This document shows, in pieces, positions 49,336 through 58,140 of a stretch of 64,000 nucleotides of DNA. Below the pieces are notes generated by a model, which was not told the origin of the DNA, did not search any database, and saw only the letters and a list, made by a program, of their open reading frames with translations. The stretch's first letter is position 1; the number at the start of each line of letters is the position of its first letter. This stretch comes from Sanguibacter gelidistatuariae (lineage in GTDB: Bacteria; Actinomycetota; Actinomycetes; Actinomycetales; Cellulomonadaceae). The stretch lies in NCBI RefSeq assembly GCF_900096585.1, contig NZ_FMYH01000001.1, forward strand, positions 62,001-126,000, in the 5' to 3' direction. A program made the position numbers and the translations under genes.

Positions 49336-50163
49336 CTATTTCGAAGCGATGAGCTGCTCGATGCCGTCGAGCACGCGAGCGAGGCCGAACTCAAAGCTCA
49401 GCGTCGAAGCCGATGCGCCGTTGTAGAGTTCGCCGACATTCTGGCCAACGCGACCAGAGAGCGGAAAGCGGCCGCCGTCCATCACCTTTTCGAGCAGCGG
49501 CGCGTTGATCTCCCACCAGCCACGGTCGCTCATGCCCGATGACTCGTTCGTGCGCTGAGCGGCGCGGGCCGCGCGCGCGGGGCCGGCGACGACGGAGACC
49601 AGCAGGGTGAGCGTCTGATCCATCTCGAGGTCGCTGAGCCCGAGCCCCTCGACGGCGGCGAGCTGCCACTCGTAGCGATCCGATACTCCAGGGCCGAGGG
49701 GCGGCCTGCTTGAGTCGACCTGCAGCAGCCAGGGGTGGCGGCCGAACTCTGCCCACTGCTGTCGTGCGATGTTCTCAAGGCGAGCACGAACCGTGCCCAC
49801 GTGCGGTTCGAGCGGTGTTTCTGCGGCAATCGAGTCGACCATGAGCTCGATCAGCTCGGCCTTGCCCGGAACATAGGTGTAGAGCGACATCGCGCTGATC
49901 CCGAGCTTGTCGGCGACCCGGCGCATCGACACAGCCTCCAGCCCCTCCTCGTCGGCCAGCGCGATGGCCGCCTTGACGACCTCGTCGACGCTGGTCTTCG
50001 ACGCCTTGACACCAAGTTGAGCCAGAACAGTCTTACGACGCCTCTTGCTCTCGGCGACGGTAGACCCATCGTTCGCCTGCTTCGAGTTCGCGCTTCTCGT
50101 TGGGTGGTGACGCAACAGCGGTGAATCGAATATCGACGGGTGGAAGGAAGTCTGCGAGAACAT
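49336..50163 (-). CDS. TetR/AcrR-family regulator with unclear 5' end
   Basis: The product has a TetR HTH (KTSVDEVVKAAIALADEEGL; SMRRVADKLGISAMSLYTYV) and a C-terminal helical ligand domain (GRHPWLLQVDSSRPPLGPG, TNESSGMSDRGWWEINAP). The only in-frame ATG, at 50163, would make it overlap the upstream immunity-like gene by 131 bases, so the real start may be missing or non-standard. The downstream convergent VOC domain is the usual partner of this kind of TetR gene. Its GC content is lower than the flanking chromosome. Confidence 0.7.
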   Translation of the reverse strand: MFSQTSFHPSIFDSPLLRHHPTRSANSKQANDGSTVAESKRRRKTVLAQLGVKASKTSVDEVVKAAIALADEEGLEAVSMRRVADKLGISAMSLYTYVPGKAELIELMVDSIAAETPLEPHVGTVRARLENIARQQWAEFGRHPWLLQVDSSRPPLGPGVSDRYEWQLAAVEGLGLSDLEMDQTLTLLVSVVAGPARAARAAQRTNESSGMSDRGWWEINAPLLEKVMDGGRFPLSGRVGQNVGELYNGASASTLSFEFGLARVLDGIEQLIASK

Positions 50164-50350
50164 ACGTTCCGACTTCAGCGGTGATCTCCTGCTCAAAGTC
50201 ACCCACGGCCTCGTAGATGAACCTGGCCTCGATCAGCGGGTGCAACAGCTTGATGGCAATCCCACGCAGCTCAGGTGTTACCTCGTCCCAGAGGGCCCGT
50301 TGGAACGACAGCAGCACCTCCCTGAGGAACGCAGTGGAATCAGTGGTCAC
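50033..50350 (-). CDS. Small protein, possible immunity partner of the toxin stump
   Basis: A 105-residue protein from GTG 50350 (VTTDSTAFLREVLLSFQRAL; ELRGIAIKLLHPLIEARFIY). It is acidic and helical, with no known domain that I can name. Its start overlaps the stop of the toxin-like fragment (GTGA), as immunity genes overlap polymorphic toxin genes. Function is inferred only from this arrangement. Confidence 0.55.
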   Translation of the reverse strand: MTTDSTAFLREVLLSFQRALWDEVTPELRGIAIKLLHPLIEARFIYEAVGDFEQEITAEVGTYVLADFLPPVDIRFTAVASPPNEKRELEAGERWVYRRREQEAS

Positions 50351-50562
50351 GAGGATCTCCCTGGAATTACGTGGATACTTCCGTCGGCGCGGTAGTGGAG
50401 CAGCCCGACCGAGGTCGGGCCGCTCACGCCGTCGCTCGACGTGAAGGTTCCGATGTTGTGTCCGAAGTTTATGCGCTCCCTGAATCCTGAGTAGCCCCTC
50501 GGAATGTTGCCCACGGGCATTCCCGTGCCGGCCCGTTGGATGAGAATCTCTGGATTGACGCC
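50347..50562 (-). pseudogene. 3' stump of a polymorphic toxin
   Basis: The last 72 codons read like the C-terminus of a secreted polymorphic toxin: NPEILIQRAGTGMPVGNIPR, INFGHNIGTFTSSDGVSGPT, and LLHYRADGSIHVIPGRSS. The frame stays open to ATG 50652, but those first codons cross a host terminator hairpin and are Ala/Pro/Arg-rich, so the true upstream part is missing. The break is near 50565, where GC rises to host level. Confidence 0.6.
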
Positions 50563-50583
50563 TGCGCGCGTAGGCGGGCTGTG

Positions 50584-50611
50584 CGCCGGGGCGCCGCACG
50601 GTGCCCCGGCG
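50584..50611 (-). terminator. Hairpin downstream of oleD
   Basis: Arms at 50584-50595 and 50600-50611 (CGCCGGGGCGCC and GGTGCCCCGGCG) pair with one G-T wobble around a 4-base loop. It lies 44 bases after the oleD stop and next to the toxin stump, and is the likely end of the ole transcript. Confidence 0.65.
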
Positions 50612-50654
50612 TGCGCAGCGGTTGCGCAGGATCGTGACGTTTTTTCGCCCATCG

Positions 50655-51620
50655 TCAGCGGTAGCTGACTGCCAACCGCGCCAGGCCTTCCTCGATCGAC
50701 ACGCCAGGCGTCCAGTCCAGGTCCCGGCGGGTGCGCCGCTGGTCGAACCAGTGCGCCGTCGAGAGCTGCTCGGCGAGGAATCGCGTCATCGGCGGCTCAT
50801 CGGCCCCGGGGCGGATGGCCCACACCGCCTCGATCGCGCCGCCGGCCGCGCGGGCCAGGCCGGCGGCCACCTTCCACTGGGGCGGCCGGACGCCCGCCGC
50901 GCGGCAGATTCCCTCAAGCAGCTCGGCGACCATCCGCGGCTCACCGTTGGTCACCACGTAGGACTGGCCGTGCACGACGTCGGCCCGGTGCAGCGCCGCG
51001 AGGATTGCCGAGGCGGCGTTGTCGACGTAGGTGGAGTCGATGAGGGCGGTGCCGTCACCGAGCAGTGGCAGCCGGCCTGCCCGCGCCCGCTCGACGACGC
51101 GCTCGACGAGCTGGGTGTCCCCCGGGCCCCACACGAGGTGCGGGCGGACGGCGACGACGCGCAGTTCCTCGGAGTCCGCTGCCAGCGCCACGAGCTCGGC
51201 CTCGGCCTTAGTCCGGGCGTAGTCGCCGCGGGCGTGGGCGGGGTCCGCCGGGAGGGCGTCGTCGCCGACGATCGAGTCCCCGGCATGGGCCACCGACGGA
51301 GAGGACACCTGGACGAATGACCCGACGCCGTGGCGGCGCGCGGCCTCGAGCATGTTCTGGGTGCCGCCGACGTTGACCGCGGTGAAGTCCGCCCGGTCCC
51401 CCGCGAGGGACACCTTGGCGGCGAGGTGCACGATGGCGTCCATGCCGCCCGCGGCGCGGTCGACGTCGCCAACATCGGTCACAGAGCCGAGCACGTCACT
51501 CGCTCCGGGCACCCCGCTGGGGCGCCGCTGAAACGTGCGGACCTCGTGCCCGGCGGCGAGCATGTGCTCGACGACCGTCCGGCCGAGGAACCCGCTCGCG
51601 CCCGTGACCAGGACCTTCAT
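50655..51620 (-). CDS. oleD: OleD-like NAD(P)-dependent reductase
   Basis: In long-chain olefin synthesis OleD reduces the 2-alkyl-3-ketoacyl product of OleA to the hydroxy acid. The 321-residue SDR has KVLVTGASGFLGRTVVEHML, DAIVHLAAKVS, and the catalytic DYARTKAEAE (Tyr-x-x-x-Lys). RPHLVWGPGDTQLVERV and DSTYVDNAASAI place it in the 3-beta-HSD-like group that includes OleD. It is the last gene of oleA-oleBC-oleD and has a hairpin after its stop. Confidence 0.88.
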   Translation of the reverse strand: MKVLVTGASGFLGRTVVEHMLAAGHEVRTFQRRPSGVPGASDVLGSVTDVGDVDRAAGGMDAIVHLAAKVSLAGDRADFTAVNVGGTQNMLEAARRHGVGSFVQVSSPSVAHAGDSIVGDDALPADPAHARGDYARTKAEAELVALAADSEELRVVAVRPHLVWGPGDTQLVERVVERARAGRLPLLGDGTALIDSTYVDNAASAILAALHRADVVHGQSYVVTNGEPRMVAELLEGICRAAGVRPPQWKVAAGLARAAGGAIEAVWAIRPGADEPPMTRFLAEQLSTAHWFDQRRTRRDLDWTPGVSIEEGLARLAVSYR

Positions 51621-51650
51621 GCTGCTCCTCGAATCATGGCAACCGTTGGA

Positions 51651-54512
51651 TCACGGCAGCCGCCGGGTGGCGGAGGTCGGCGGGCGCAGGCGTCCGCCGG
51701 AGAGCGCGGCACCGGCCCAGTCGGACAGGTACGCGCGGTCGATCTTGGAGTTGTGCCGCACGTCCGTGGGCAGCGTGGGGACGACGAGGACTCCGGCGAT
51801 CGGCTCGCGGCTCACCGCACGCACCGCCGCGGACAGCTCGCTCGTCGCCCGCTGCACCTTGCCCACCGGCGGTGCGGTCTCCACGACGGCGACGAGCTGC
51901 TGGGTACCGACCGGCCCGACGCCGACCACGGCCGCGCGCGCCACGCCGGCGAGCGACTCGATGTCCTGCTCGAGCCCGACCGGCGTCACAACGCCCGCCG
52001 CGGTCACCACGACGTGCGCGAGACGCCCCTCGATCCACAGCCGGCCGGCGTCGTCCAGGTGCCCGACGTCGCCGGTGCGGTGCCAGCGTTCGCCCGGCTG
52101 CGCGGAGGGCGCGGCCGGGCTGGCCGAGACGGTCACGGCGTCGGCCCCGGTGCCGGTGCCGGTGCCGCGCACGCTCGCCTCGTTGGTCAGCCACAGCCGG
52201 TCGTAGTGGTCCTTGAGGTGCGGGGCGCTCGCCACGATCTCCCCGGTCACCCCAGGGGTGTTGCTGGGCACACCGGTCGCCCGACCATCGGCGTCGAGCG
52301 CACTGATGAGCACCTTCGCGGGTCCGGTCGGGGTGCCGACGCAGACCCCGAGGCTGTGCCCGGCGGCCTCCGAGAGCGCCCGGGCCGCGGCGATGCCCTC
52401 GCCCGTGATGTCGGTGAGCAGCAACCCCTCGGTCATGCCGTAGGGCGTGTGCCCGGTCGCCCCGGGCATGAGCTGCCCGACGGCGCGGAGCAGGCTTTCC
52501 GAGATCGGCGCACCCGCCGAGAGGAAGGTTCGGACCCCGGCGAGTGCGGCGTGGTCGGCGTCGGTGAGCTCGTCGGCGGTCGCCACGACGTTGGTGATCG
52601 CGGCAGGTGAGAGGAAGACGACCGTGGCGTCCGCGGCGGCGACCGCCGCGGCGACCCCGCGCGCGGTGAGCGTGCGGGGCGCGGTGACGTCCATGTCCGG
52701 GGTGACCGACCGGGTGCCGAGCGCCGGGCCCAGCAGCGCGAAGGGCGCGAACCCGGCCACCAGGCCGGTGCCGACGCCGACGTCGTACTGTGCGCGGAGC
52801 ACATCTCGGATGGCGCAGAGCTGGGCGTGGGTGTAGACGACGCCCTTGGCCGGGCCGGTCGAGCCGGAGGTGAAGAGGATCGCCGCCTCGTCGCCGGGGA
52901 GCGGCGGAGACGGCAGGACCGGGGCAGAACCGGCGCCGGACCCGAGCGCCACGATCTCGCGCAGCGTGTGGGTGACGCCCAGGGCGCGCCGGGCGGTCGG
53001 AGCCAGGTCGACGGCCGAGATCTTCTGGCCGGGCCAGCCGAGCGCACGGGCGGCCGTCAGGCCAGGCAAGGCGCCGATGACGTGGTCGGGCCACGCCCCG
53101 CGCACGGCGCGGGTGAGCCCGCGGACGCCGAGACCGGCGTCGGCCACGACGACGACCGCGCCGATGCGCAGGCACGCGTAGAGCACAGCGGTGAGGTCCG
53201 CCCCGGGCTGGACGAGCAGGGACACCCGATCGCCGTGGCGGACGCCGACTGCGGACAGGCCCGCGGCGATCTCGGTGACGCGCCGGGAGAGCAGGCGCCA
53301 GCTGACCGTGCGCGGGGCGGGGCCCGACGACGGCGCCATCTCGACGAGCGCAGTGTCCCTCGACGAGCTGAGCGCGTCGAGGTAGTCCCACATCGGGCGC
53401 AGGTCGTCCGACCACCGCAGGGGTGCGGGCTCGGTGGCGGGCGTCGCAGGGCCGGCCGCGGGAGCGGTCTCGGCTGCGGCGTCGCGCGAGGTCGCGGCGT
53501 CGGGCGGGGTAGCGGCGTCGGGCGAACCCTCCGGGGCAGCCGTGGTCGCCGGGCGCACGCCGTCGAGCCAGTGCAGGACCGCAGCCGTGTAGTCGACGTC
53601 CTCGGCGACCAGGTGACCCGCACCTTCAAACCGGTGCACGTCAGCATGTGGCAGGCGGCCGACGAGGTCGTCCAGGTAGCGGTCGCTGAAGATCGGGTCG
53701 CGTGGGCCCCAGAGCATGAGGGCGGGCACGTCGAGGGAGCGCAGCCCCTCGGCGATCCGGTCGAGCTCGACGCGTGAGGGGTGATCAGAATCGACGGGAA
53801 TGTCCGCGACGAAGCCGCCGATGCCGCCGCGGCGGGCGGCGCCCGCGTAGGGAGCGCGGAAGCCGGCCTTGACCTCGCGGCTCAGCGGCGGGTGTGCCAG
53901 CGCGAGCGTCGTCTCCAGGAAGCCGGGGGTGCGCACGGTCGCTGCGCCCAGGATCGCCGGGCGCAGCGCCAGGCGCAGCGGCGCTGGGATCGGATCGGCG
54001 GCGGGCTGGTGCACTGCCGTGTTGAGCAGCATGAGCGCGCGGAGCTGGTCGGGGTGGTCAAGCGCCCAGCCAGCGGAGACGACGCCGCCCCAGTCGTGCC
54101 CGAGGGTGACGACCGGTCCGGTGAGGCCGACATGCGCGGTGAGCTCACCGAGGTCGCGCACCCGCTGCGGGAGGCCGCGCTGCACACCCGTGCGTTCGGA
54201 GAAGCCCATGTCGAGCTGGTCGACGGCGATCACGCGCCATCCAGCAGCGGCACCCTGGCTGACCAGCTTGCGCCACAGGTAGGACCACGTCGGGTTCCCG
54301 TGCACGCAGAGGATGGTCCCGACCGGCGTCACACCCAGGGCGTCGAGCTGGGCGCCGTTGTCGAGCAGGTGCCACGTGCGAGATGCGCCACCGGCGTCCC
54401 GAGCGGGCACGGTCACCAGGCGGGAGAAGTCGGGGTCGAGGCCGTCGAGGCCGCGCGGAGGCAGCGCCGCCGGCGCCGTGATCGACGCGGAGGCGGGAAG
54501 GTCGTATGTCAC
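51651..54512 (-). CDS. oleBC: OleBC fusion: beta-lactone hydrolase plus beta-lactone synthetase
   Basis: The 953-residue protein joins two enzymes of olefin synthesis. Residues 1 to about 330 are an OleB alpha/beta hydrolase with VVTLGHDWGGVVSAGWAL (nucleophile Asp140), HGNPTWSYLWRKL and GAGHLVAED (His). A Pro/Ala/Asp-rich linker follows. From about residue 370 comes an OleC AMP-dependent enzyme with AILFTSGSTGPAKGVVYTH, TPYGMTEGLLLTD and the C-terminal SKIDRAYLSDW lysine. OleC makes a beta-lactone from the hydroxy acid and OleB removes CO2 to give the alkene. OleBC fusions are known in Actinobacteria such as Micrococcus. Confidence 0.92.
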   Translation of the reverse strand: MTYDLPASASITAPAALPPRGLDGLDPDFSRLVTVPARDAGGASRTWHLLDNGAQLDALGVTPVGTILCVHGNPTWSYLWRKLVSQGAAAGWRVIAVDQLDMGFSERTGVQRGLPQRVRDLGELTAHVGLTGPVVTLGHDWGGVVSAGWALDHPDQLRALMLLNTAVHQPAADPIPAPLRLALRPAILGAATVRTPGFLETTLALAHPPLSREVKAGFRAPYAGAARRGGIGGFVADIPVDSDHPSRVELDRIAEGLRSLDVPALMLWGPRDPIFSDRYLDDLVGRLPHADVHRFEGAGHLVAEDVDYTAAVLHWLDGVRPATTAAPEGSPDAATPPDAATSRDAAAETAPAAGPATPATEPAPLRWSDDLRPMWDYLDALSSSRDTALVEMAPSSGPAPRTVSWRLLSRRVTEIAAGLSAVGVRHGDRVSLLVQPGADLTAVLYACLRIGAVVVVADAGLGVRGLTRAVRGAWPDHVIGALPGLTAARALGWPGQKISAVDLAPTARRALGVTHTLREIVALGSGAGSAPVLPSPPLPGDEAAILFTSGSTGPAKGVVYTHAQLCAIRDVLRAQYDVGVGTGLVAGFAPFALLGPALGTRSVTPDMDVTAPRTLTARGVAAAVAAADATVVFLSPAAITNVVATADELTDADHAALAGVRTFLSAGAPISESLLRAVGQLMPGATGHTPYGMTEGLLLTDITGEGIAAARALSEAAGHSLGVCVGTPTGPAKVLISALDADGRATGVPSNTPGVTGEIVASAPHLKDHYDRLWLTNEASVRGTGTGTGADAVTVSASPAAPSAQPGERWHRTGDVGHLDDAGRLWIEGRLAHVVVTAAGVVTPVGLEQDIESLAGVARAAVVGVGPVGTQQLVAVVETAPPVGKVQRATSELSAAVRAVSREPIAGVLVVPTLPTDVRHNSKIDRAYLSDWAGAALSGGRLRPPTSATRRLP

Positions 54513-54519
54513 CGGTCCG

Positions 54520-55542
54520 TCACCACGCGATCTCCATCATGGCGGTGTTCAGGCCGGAGCCCACACCCATGAGCAGCACGCGGTCTCCCGGGGAGAGCGT
54601 CGCGGCCTCCTCGGACAGGGTGATCGGGATGGACGCCGGTCCGACGTTCCCGTAGCGGGAGTACGTGACCGGCACCTTGGACCGGTCGAGCCCGGCCGCC
54701 TTGACGATCGCGTCGGTGTGGATCGAGGAGACCTGGTGGAGGATGTAGCGGTCCATCGAGGACCAGCTCCAGTCCTTCTTGGCCTCCTCCCAGGCGGCGA
54801 CGACGAGCTCCATGCCGCCCTTGAGCAGCGCCTTGGCGTCGGTGTACATCCCGTTGACCGATCCCACGCACAGGTCGTTGAACTGGGTGGCCGCTCGCGT
54901 GACGCCGCCGAGAATCCGGTGGCCCGAGGCATGCAGGTCGGCCGGGCCGAGCAGCGCGGCGGCGGCCCCGGAGCCCAGGGTCAGGCTCGCGAACTCACTC
55001 ATGAACTCCTTGCGGCCGATCCCAGGACGGTTGAGCCGCTCGATCGTGTTGTCCTGGATCTCATCGGCGTCCTCGCCGTTGATGATCATCGCGTAGCGGA
55101 TGGCACCGGAGTCGATGAGCTGGGCGGCCAGGCTCATGCCGTTGACGAACCCGAGGCACGCGTTGGCGAGGTCGAAGTTGATCGCCGAGGACGGCAGGCC
55201 CAGCCCGTGGTGCATGCGCACGGCGACGGAGGGTTCGAGGTGCTTGCGGGTCACCGAAGTGTTGATGATGAGGCCCACCTCGCTGGCGTCGATGCCCGCC
55301 TCGGCGAGCGCCTTCTCGCCGGCCTCGATCGCGGCGGACTCGAAGGTCTGCCCCTCGGCCCAGTTGCGTCGCTCGGCGATCCCGGCGACCCGCTGCAGCA
55401 GACCCGAGGGCAGCCGGAGACGCTTGAGCGTGGCCGCCAGGCGAGATTCGATCTCCGCCGACGTCGTCACACGGTCGGGCAGCGTCGTGGCGAGTGACAG
55501 CAGGGCCACATTCTGATGGGCCGATGTTGCATTGCCGTTCAC
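54520..55542 (-). CDS. oleA: OleA thiolase-fold condensing enzyme
   Basis: OleA joins two fatty acyl-CoA molecules head to head. The 340-residue protein has the active Cys129 in INFDLANACLGFVNGM, His in MDRYILHQVSSIHTDAI and Asn in YSRYGNVGPASIP, which form the thiolase triad. Expected product: long-chain olefins. The ATG at 55542 has no long leader; the 194-base gap to the GntR gene carries the promoter. Confidence 0.92.
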   Translation of the reverse strand: MNGNATSAHQNVALLSLATTLPDRVTTSAEIESRLAATLKRLRLPSGLLQRVAGIAERRNWAEGQTFESAAIEAGEKALAEAGIDASEVGLIINTSVTRKHLEPSVAVRMHHGLGLPSSAINFDLANACLGFVNGMSLAAQLIDSGAIRYAMIINGEDADEIQDNTIERLNRPGIGRKEFMSEFASLTLGSGAAAALLGPADLHASGHRILGGVTRAATQFNDLCVGSVNGMYTDAKALLKGGMELVVAAWEEAKKDWSWSSMDRYILHQVSSIHTDAIVKAAGLDRSKVPVTYSRYGNVGPASIPITLSEEAATLSPGDRVLLMGVGSGLNTAMMEIAW

Positions 55543-55736
55543 GTGGATCCCCTACATTCGCCGAACTGACCGTGGTGCCAACACGCAATCGTTTCATCTG
55601 CCGAGCGATCCTGCGCACCTGTCCCGCGGATGGGACGTCGCCAAGGCGTGAAAGTTTCGTGTGACTCGCCCGCTACGGTGAGCAGACGGCGAGGCCAGAG
55701 GCTTGCTCGACGCGAGACGACGAGCCACCCGTCGGG

Positions 55737-56378
55737 TCAGTCGACCGATCCGCGCAGCGTCGTGCGGCGCGACCGGTCGATGTGCTCGACCATGAGGTCC
55801 CGGGCACGGTCGGAGTCCCGGTCGACGATCGCGCGGACGATCTCGGCATGCTCGGCCCAGGACGAGGGCGCCCGGGCCTCGACCGTCCCGCGGTAGATCC
55901 AGGCGATCTTCCCGGAGATCTGATTGAACAACGACACGAGCATGGGGCTCGCACTGGCCTGCGCGATCGCCCGGTGCAGATCGGTGTTGAGCTGAGGCAA
56001 CAGCTCCGTGCGCCCTTGTGCGAGGGACTCCTGCCCCGCCGCGAGGATGGAGCGCAGCGCCCGCAGTCCCTCCGGGGTGATCTCGAGCGCCGCACGGGCA
56101 GCCGTCAGCCCTTCGACCGTCGTGCGCACCGTGAACAGGTCGCGGGCGTCCTGCTCGCTGATCACCGCGACGGACCGGATGCGCGGCCGGTCCGCGACGA
56201 TGAAGCCCTCGCCCTCGAGCATCCGCAGCGCCTCGCGGACAGGTACCCGGGAGACGCCGTACCGCTCACTCAGACGCGCCTCGGTCAGCCGCTCCCCCGG
56301 TTCCAGGTGCCCGTCGATGATGTCCTGGCGGAGCAGGTGCGTCACCTGCCCGACGAGGTTGACCGCTGGTGTGCTCAT
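55737..56378 (-). CDS. GntR/FCD-family transcriptional regulator
   Basis: The 213-residue protein has a GntR winged helix (EPGERLTEARLSERYGVSRV; REALRMLEGEGFI) and an FCD ligand domain (ARDLFTVRTTVEGLTAARAA, LNTDLHRAIAQASASPML). It is divergent from the amidase operon, and GTATACAT sites lie in the gap, so it most likely represses that operon and itself. ATG 56378 was chosen for the normal GntR start spacing. Confidence 0.88.
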   Translation of the reverse strand: MSTPAVNLVGQVTHLLRQDIIDGHLEPGERLTEARLSERYGVSRVPVREALRMLEGEGFIVADRPRIRSVAVISEQDARDLFTVRTTVEGLTAARAALEITPEGLRALRSILAAGQESLAQGRTELLPQLNTDLHRAIAQASASPMLVSLFNQISGKIAWIYRGTVEARAPSSWAEHAEIVRAIVDRDSDRARDLMVEHIDRSRRTTLRGSVD

Positions 56379-56401
56379 AGCAGCCCACCCTAGTCGGTCA
56401 G

Positions 56402-56484
56402 GTATACATCCGCCAGAGACGCCTTTTCCCGCGATCGACACGTTCAGCAGCGCGAAAACTGCTCGAAACATCCTTCGTATACAT
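56402..56484. promoter_or_regulatory. Two GTATACAT sites between GntR and amidase genes
   Basis: GTATACAT occurs at 56402-56409 and 56477-56484, same orientation, 75 bases apart. The core GTATAC is palindromic and fits operators of GntR/FCD regulators (ATGTATACAT type). One site is next to the regulator start and the other 69 bases before the amidase start. Confidence 0.6.
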
Positions 56485-56553
56485 TGGTGGAAGAAGCGGC
56501 CCACAAGCCACCACAGCTCCAGCAGCACCCCGGACTCGCCCAGGAGGAACCCG

Positions 56554-58140
56554 ATGCCAGCCCCTCACACGCAGCTCCTGCGGGCATTCTGGCGCTACGA
56601 GCAGGCGCTCATGACCAACGACGTCGTCGCTCTCGACGACCTCTTCGCCGACTCCCCCGCGACGATCCGCAGCGACGGCGGGACCACGCTCGTCGGGCAC
56701 GAGCAGATCGCGGCGTTCCGCGCCGGGCGTCCGCCCGTCGCGGCCCGGCGCCTGACCCGGGTGCACGTGCGGGAGGTCGACCCCGCGACGGCGGTCATCG
56801 TCGCGGAGTCGGTCCGGGCCGATGGCGGGACCGGGGCACAGACCCAGCTCTGGTCGCGCGGCCTGCTCGGCGCCTGGCAGGTCAACACCGCCCACGTCTC
56901 CCTCGCGCCCGCGCCCGCGGCCCCGCGCCTGCCCGACGACGCCGACCTCACGTCGATCTGGCGGGTCACCGTCGACGACGCCGCGACGCCGTTTCCCAAG
57001 TCGCCGTTTCCTGAGCCGCTGGTCCCCGTGGGTCCGCTGAATGGCCTGACCGTCGCCGTCAAGGACCTCTTCGCGGTCGCCGGCCAGCAGGTCGGCGCCG
57101 GCAACCCCGCATGGCTGGCCGCGGCGCCGGTCGAGGCGACCTCCGCCTGGGCAGTCACGGCCCTGCTGGCCGGCGGCGCACGAATCGCCGGGATCGCCCA
57201 GACCGACGAGCTCGCCTTCTCCCTGGCCGGCACGAACATCCACTACGGCACCCCGCCCAACGCGGCCGCGCCCGGGACGATCACCGGCGGGTCCACGAGC
57301 GGCCCCGCCGCGGCGGTCGCGGCCGGCCTCGCCGATGTCGCGCTCGGCACGGACACTGCCGGGTCCGTGCGGGTCCCCGCCTCCTACTGCGGCCTCTACG
57401 GCCTGCGCACCACGCACGACGCCGTCCCTCGCGGTGGGCTGGTCCCGCTGGCTCCGTCCTTCGACACCGTGGGCGTGCTCACCCGCACCGCTGGGCACCT
57501 CGCCGCCGCCGCCGACGCCCTGCTCCCCGCCCAGGACGTGGTCCCGGTGACCCGGATCGCCGTCGTCCCGGCGCTCATGGACCTTGCCGAGCCGGCGGTC
57601 CAGAAGGCCGTCGAGGCGGCGCTGCTCGCCCTGGCGCTGCGGTCCGAGGCCACCGTGGAGACGGTCACCGAGATCGGGCCGGGCGCGCTCGAGGCGTGGT
57701 TCACGGCTTTCCGCACCGTCCAGCAGGCCGAGGGATGGGCTGTCCACGGGGCATTCGTCGCGAGCCACCCGGGTGCCTTCGAGCCCGCGGTCGAGGCCCG
57801 CTTCCACGCCGGCGCGCAGATCACCGCGGCCGAGCACGAGGCCGCGAGCGCGGTCCTCGAGCAGGCCCGCGCGACCCTGAGGGCCCTCGTCCCGCCCGGG
57901 ACCGTGCTCGCCCTGCCGAGCACGTCCAGCCCAGCTCCTCGCGTCGACGCCGGAGCGGTCGAGATCGACTTCACCCGGGCAGCAACCCTGCGCCTGACCT
58001 GCCTGGCGAGCCTCGCCGGGCTGCCCGCCCTGTCCGTCCCGACCCCCCGGGTGGGCACCGCACCGGTCGGGCTGTGCCTGGTCGGTGGCCCCGGGCAGGA
58101 CCGCACCCTCGTTGAGCTTGTCACCGGAGGATCACTGTGA
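56554..58140 (+). CDS. AtzH-like domain fused to an amidase-signature enzyme
   Basis: The first 110 residues match the AtzH/HpxZ-like (DUF3225) domain: AFWRYEQALMTNDVVALDDL. The rest is an amidase-signature enzyme with its triad Lys170 (VAVKDLFA), Ser247 (GGSTSGPAAA) and Ser271 (GTDTAGSVRVPASYCG). In AtzE-type systems AtzH assists an amidase acting on 1-carboxybiuret; a fusion of both is consistent with a ureide or biuret-type substrate. The ATG follows AGGAGG. The next gene overlaps its stop (GTGA). Confidence 0.82.
   Translation: MPAPHTQLLRAFWRYEQALMTNDVVALDDLFADSPATIRSDGGTTLVGHEQIAAFRAGRPPVAARRLTRVHVREVDPATAVIVAESVRADGGTGAQTQLWSRGLLGAWQVNTAHVSLAPAPAAPRLPDDADLTSIWRVTVDDAATPFPKSPFPEPLVPVGPLNGLTVAVKDLFAVAGQQVGAGNPAWLAAAPVEATSAWAVTALLAGGARIAGIAQTDELAFSLAGTNIHYGTPPNAAAPGTITGGSTSGPAAAVAAGLADVALGTDTAGSVRVPASYCGLYGLRTTHDAVPRGGLVPLAPSFDTVGVLTRTAGHLAAAADALLPAQDVVPVTRIAVVPALMDLAEPAVQKAVEAALLALALRSEATVETVTEIGPGALEAWFTAFRTVQQAEGWAVHGAFVASHPGAFEPAVEARFHAGAQITAAEHEAASAVLEQARATLRALVPPGTVLALPSTSSPAPRVDAGAVEIDFTRAATLRLTCLASLAGLPALSVPTPRVGTAPVGLCLVGGPGQDRTLVELVTGGSL

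Noticed and set aside
50563-50652. N-terminal extension of the toxin stump to ATG 50652
   Set aside because: These codons cross the ole terminator hairpin and have host-like GC and low-complexity Ala/Pro/Arg content.
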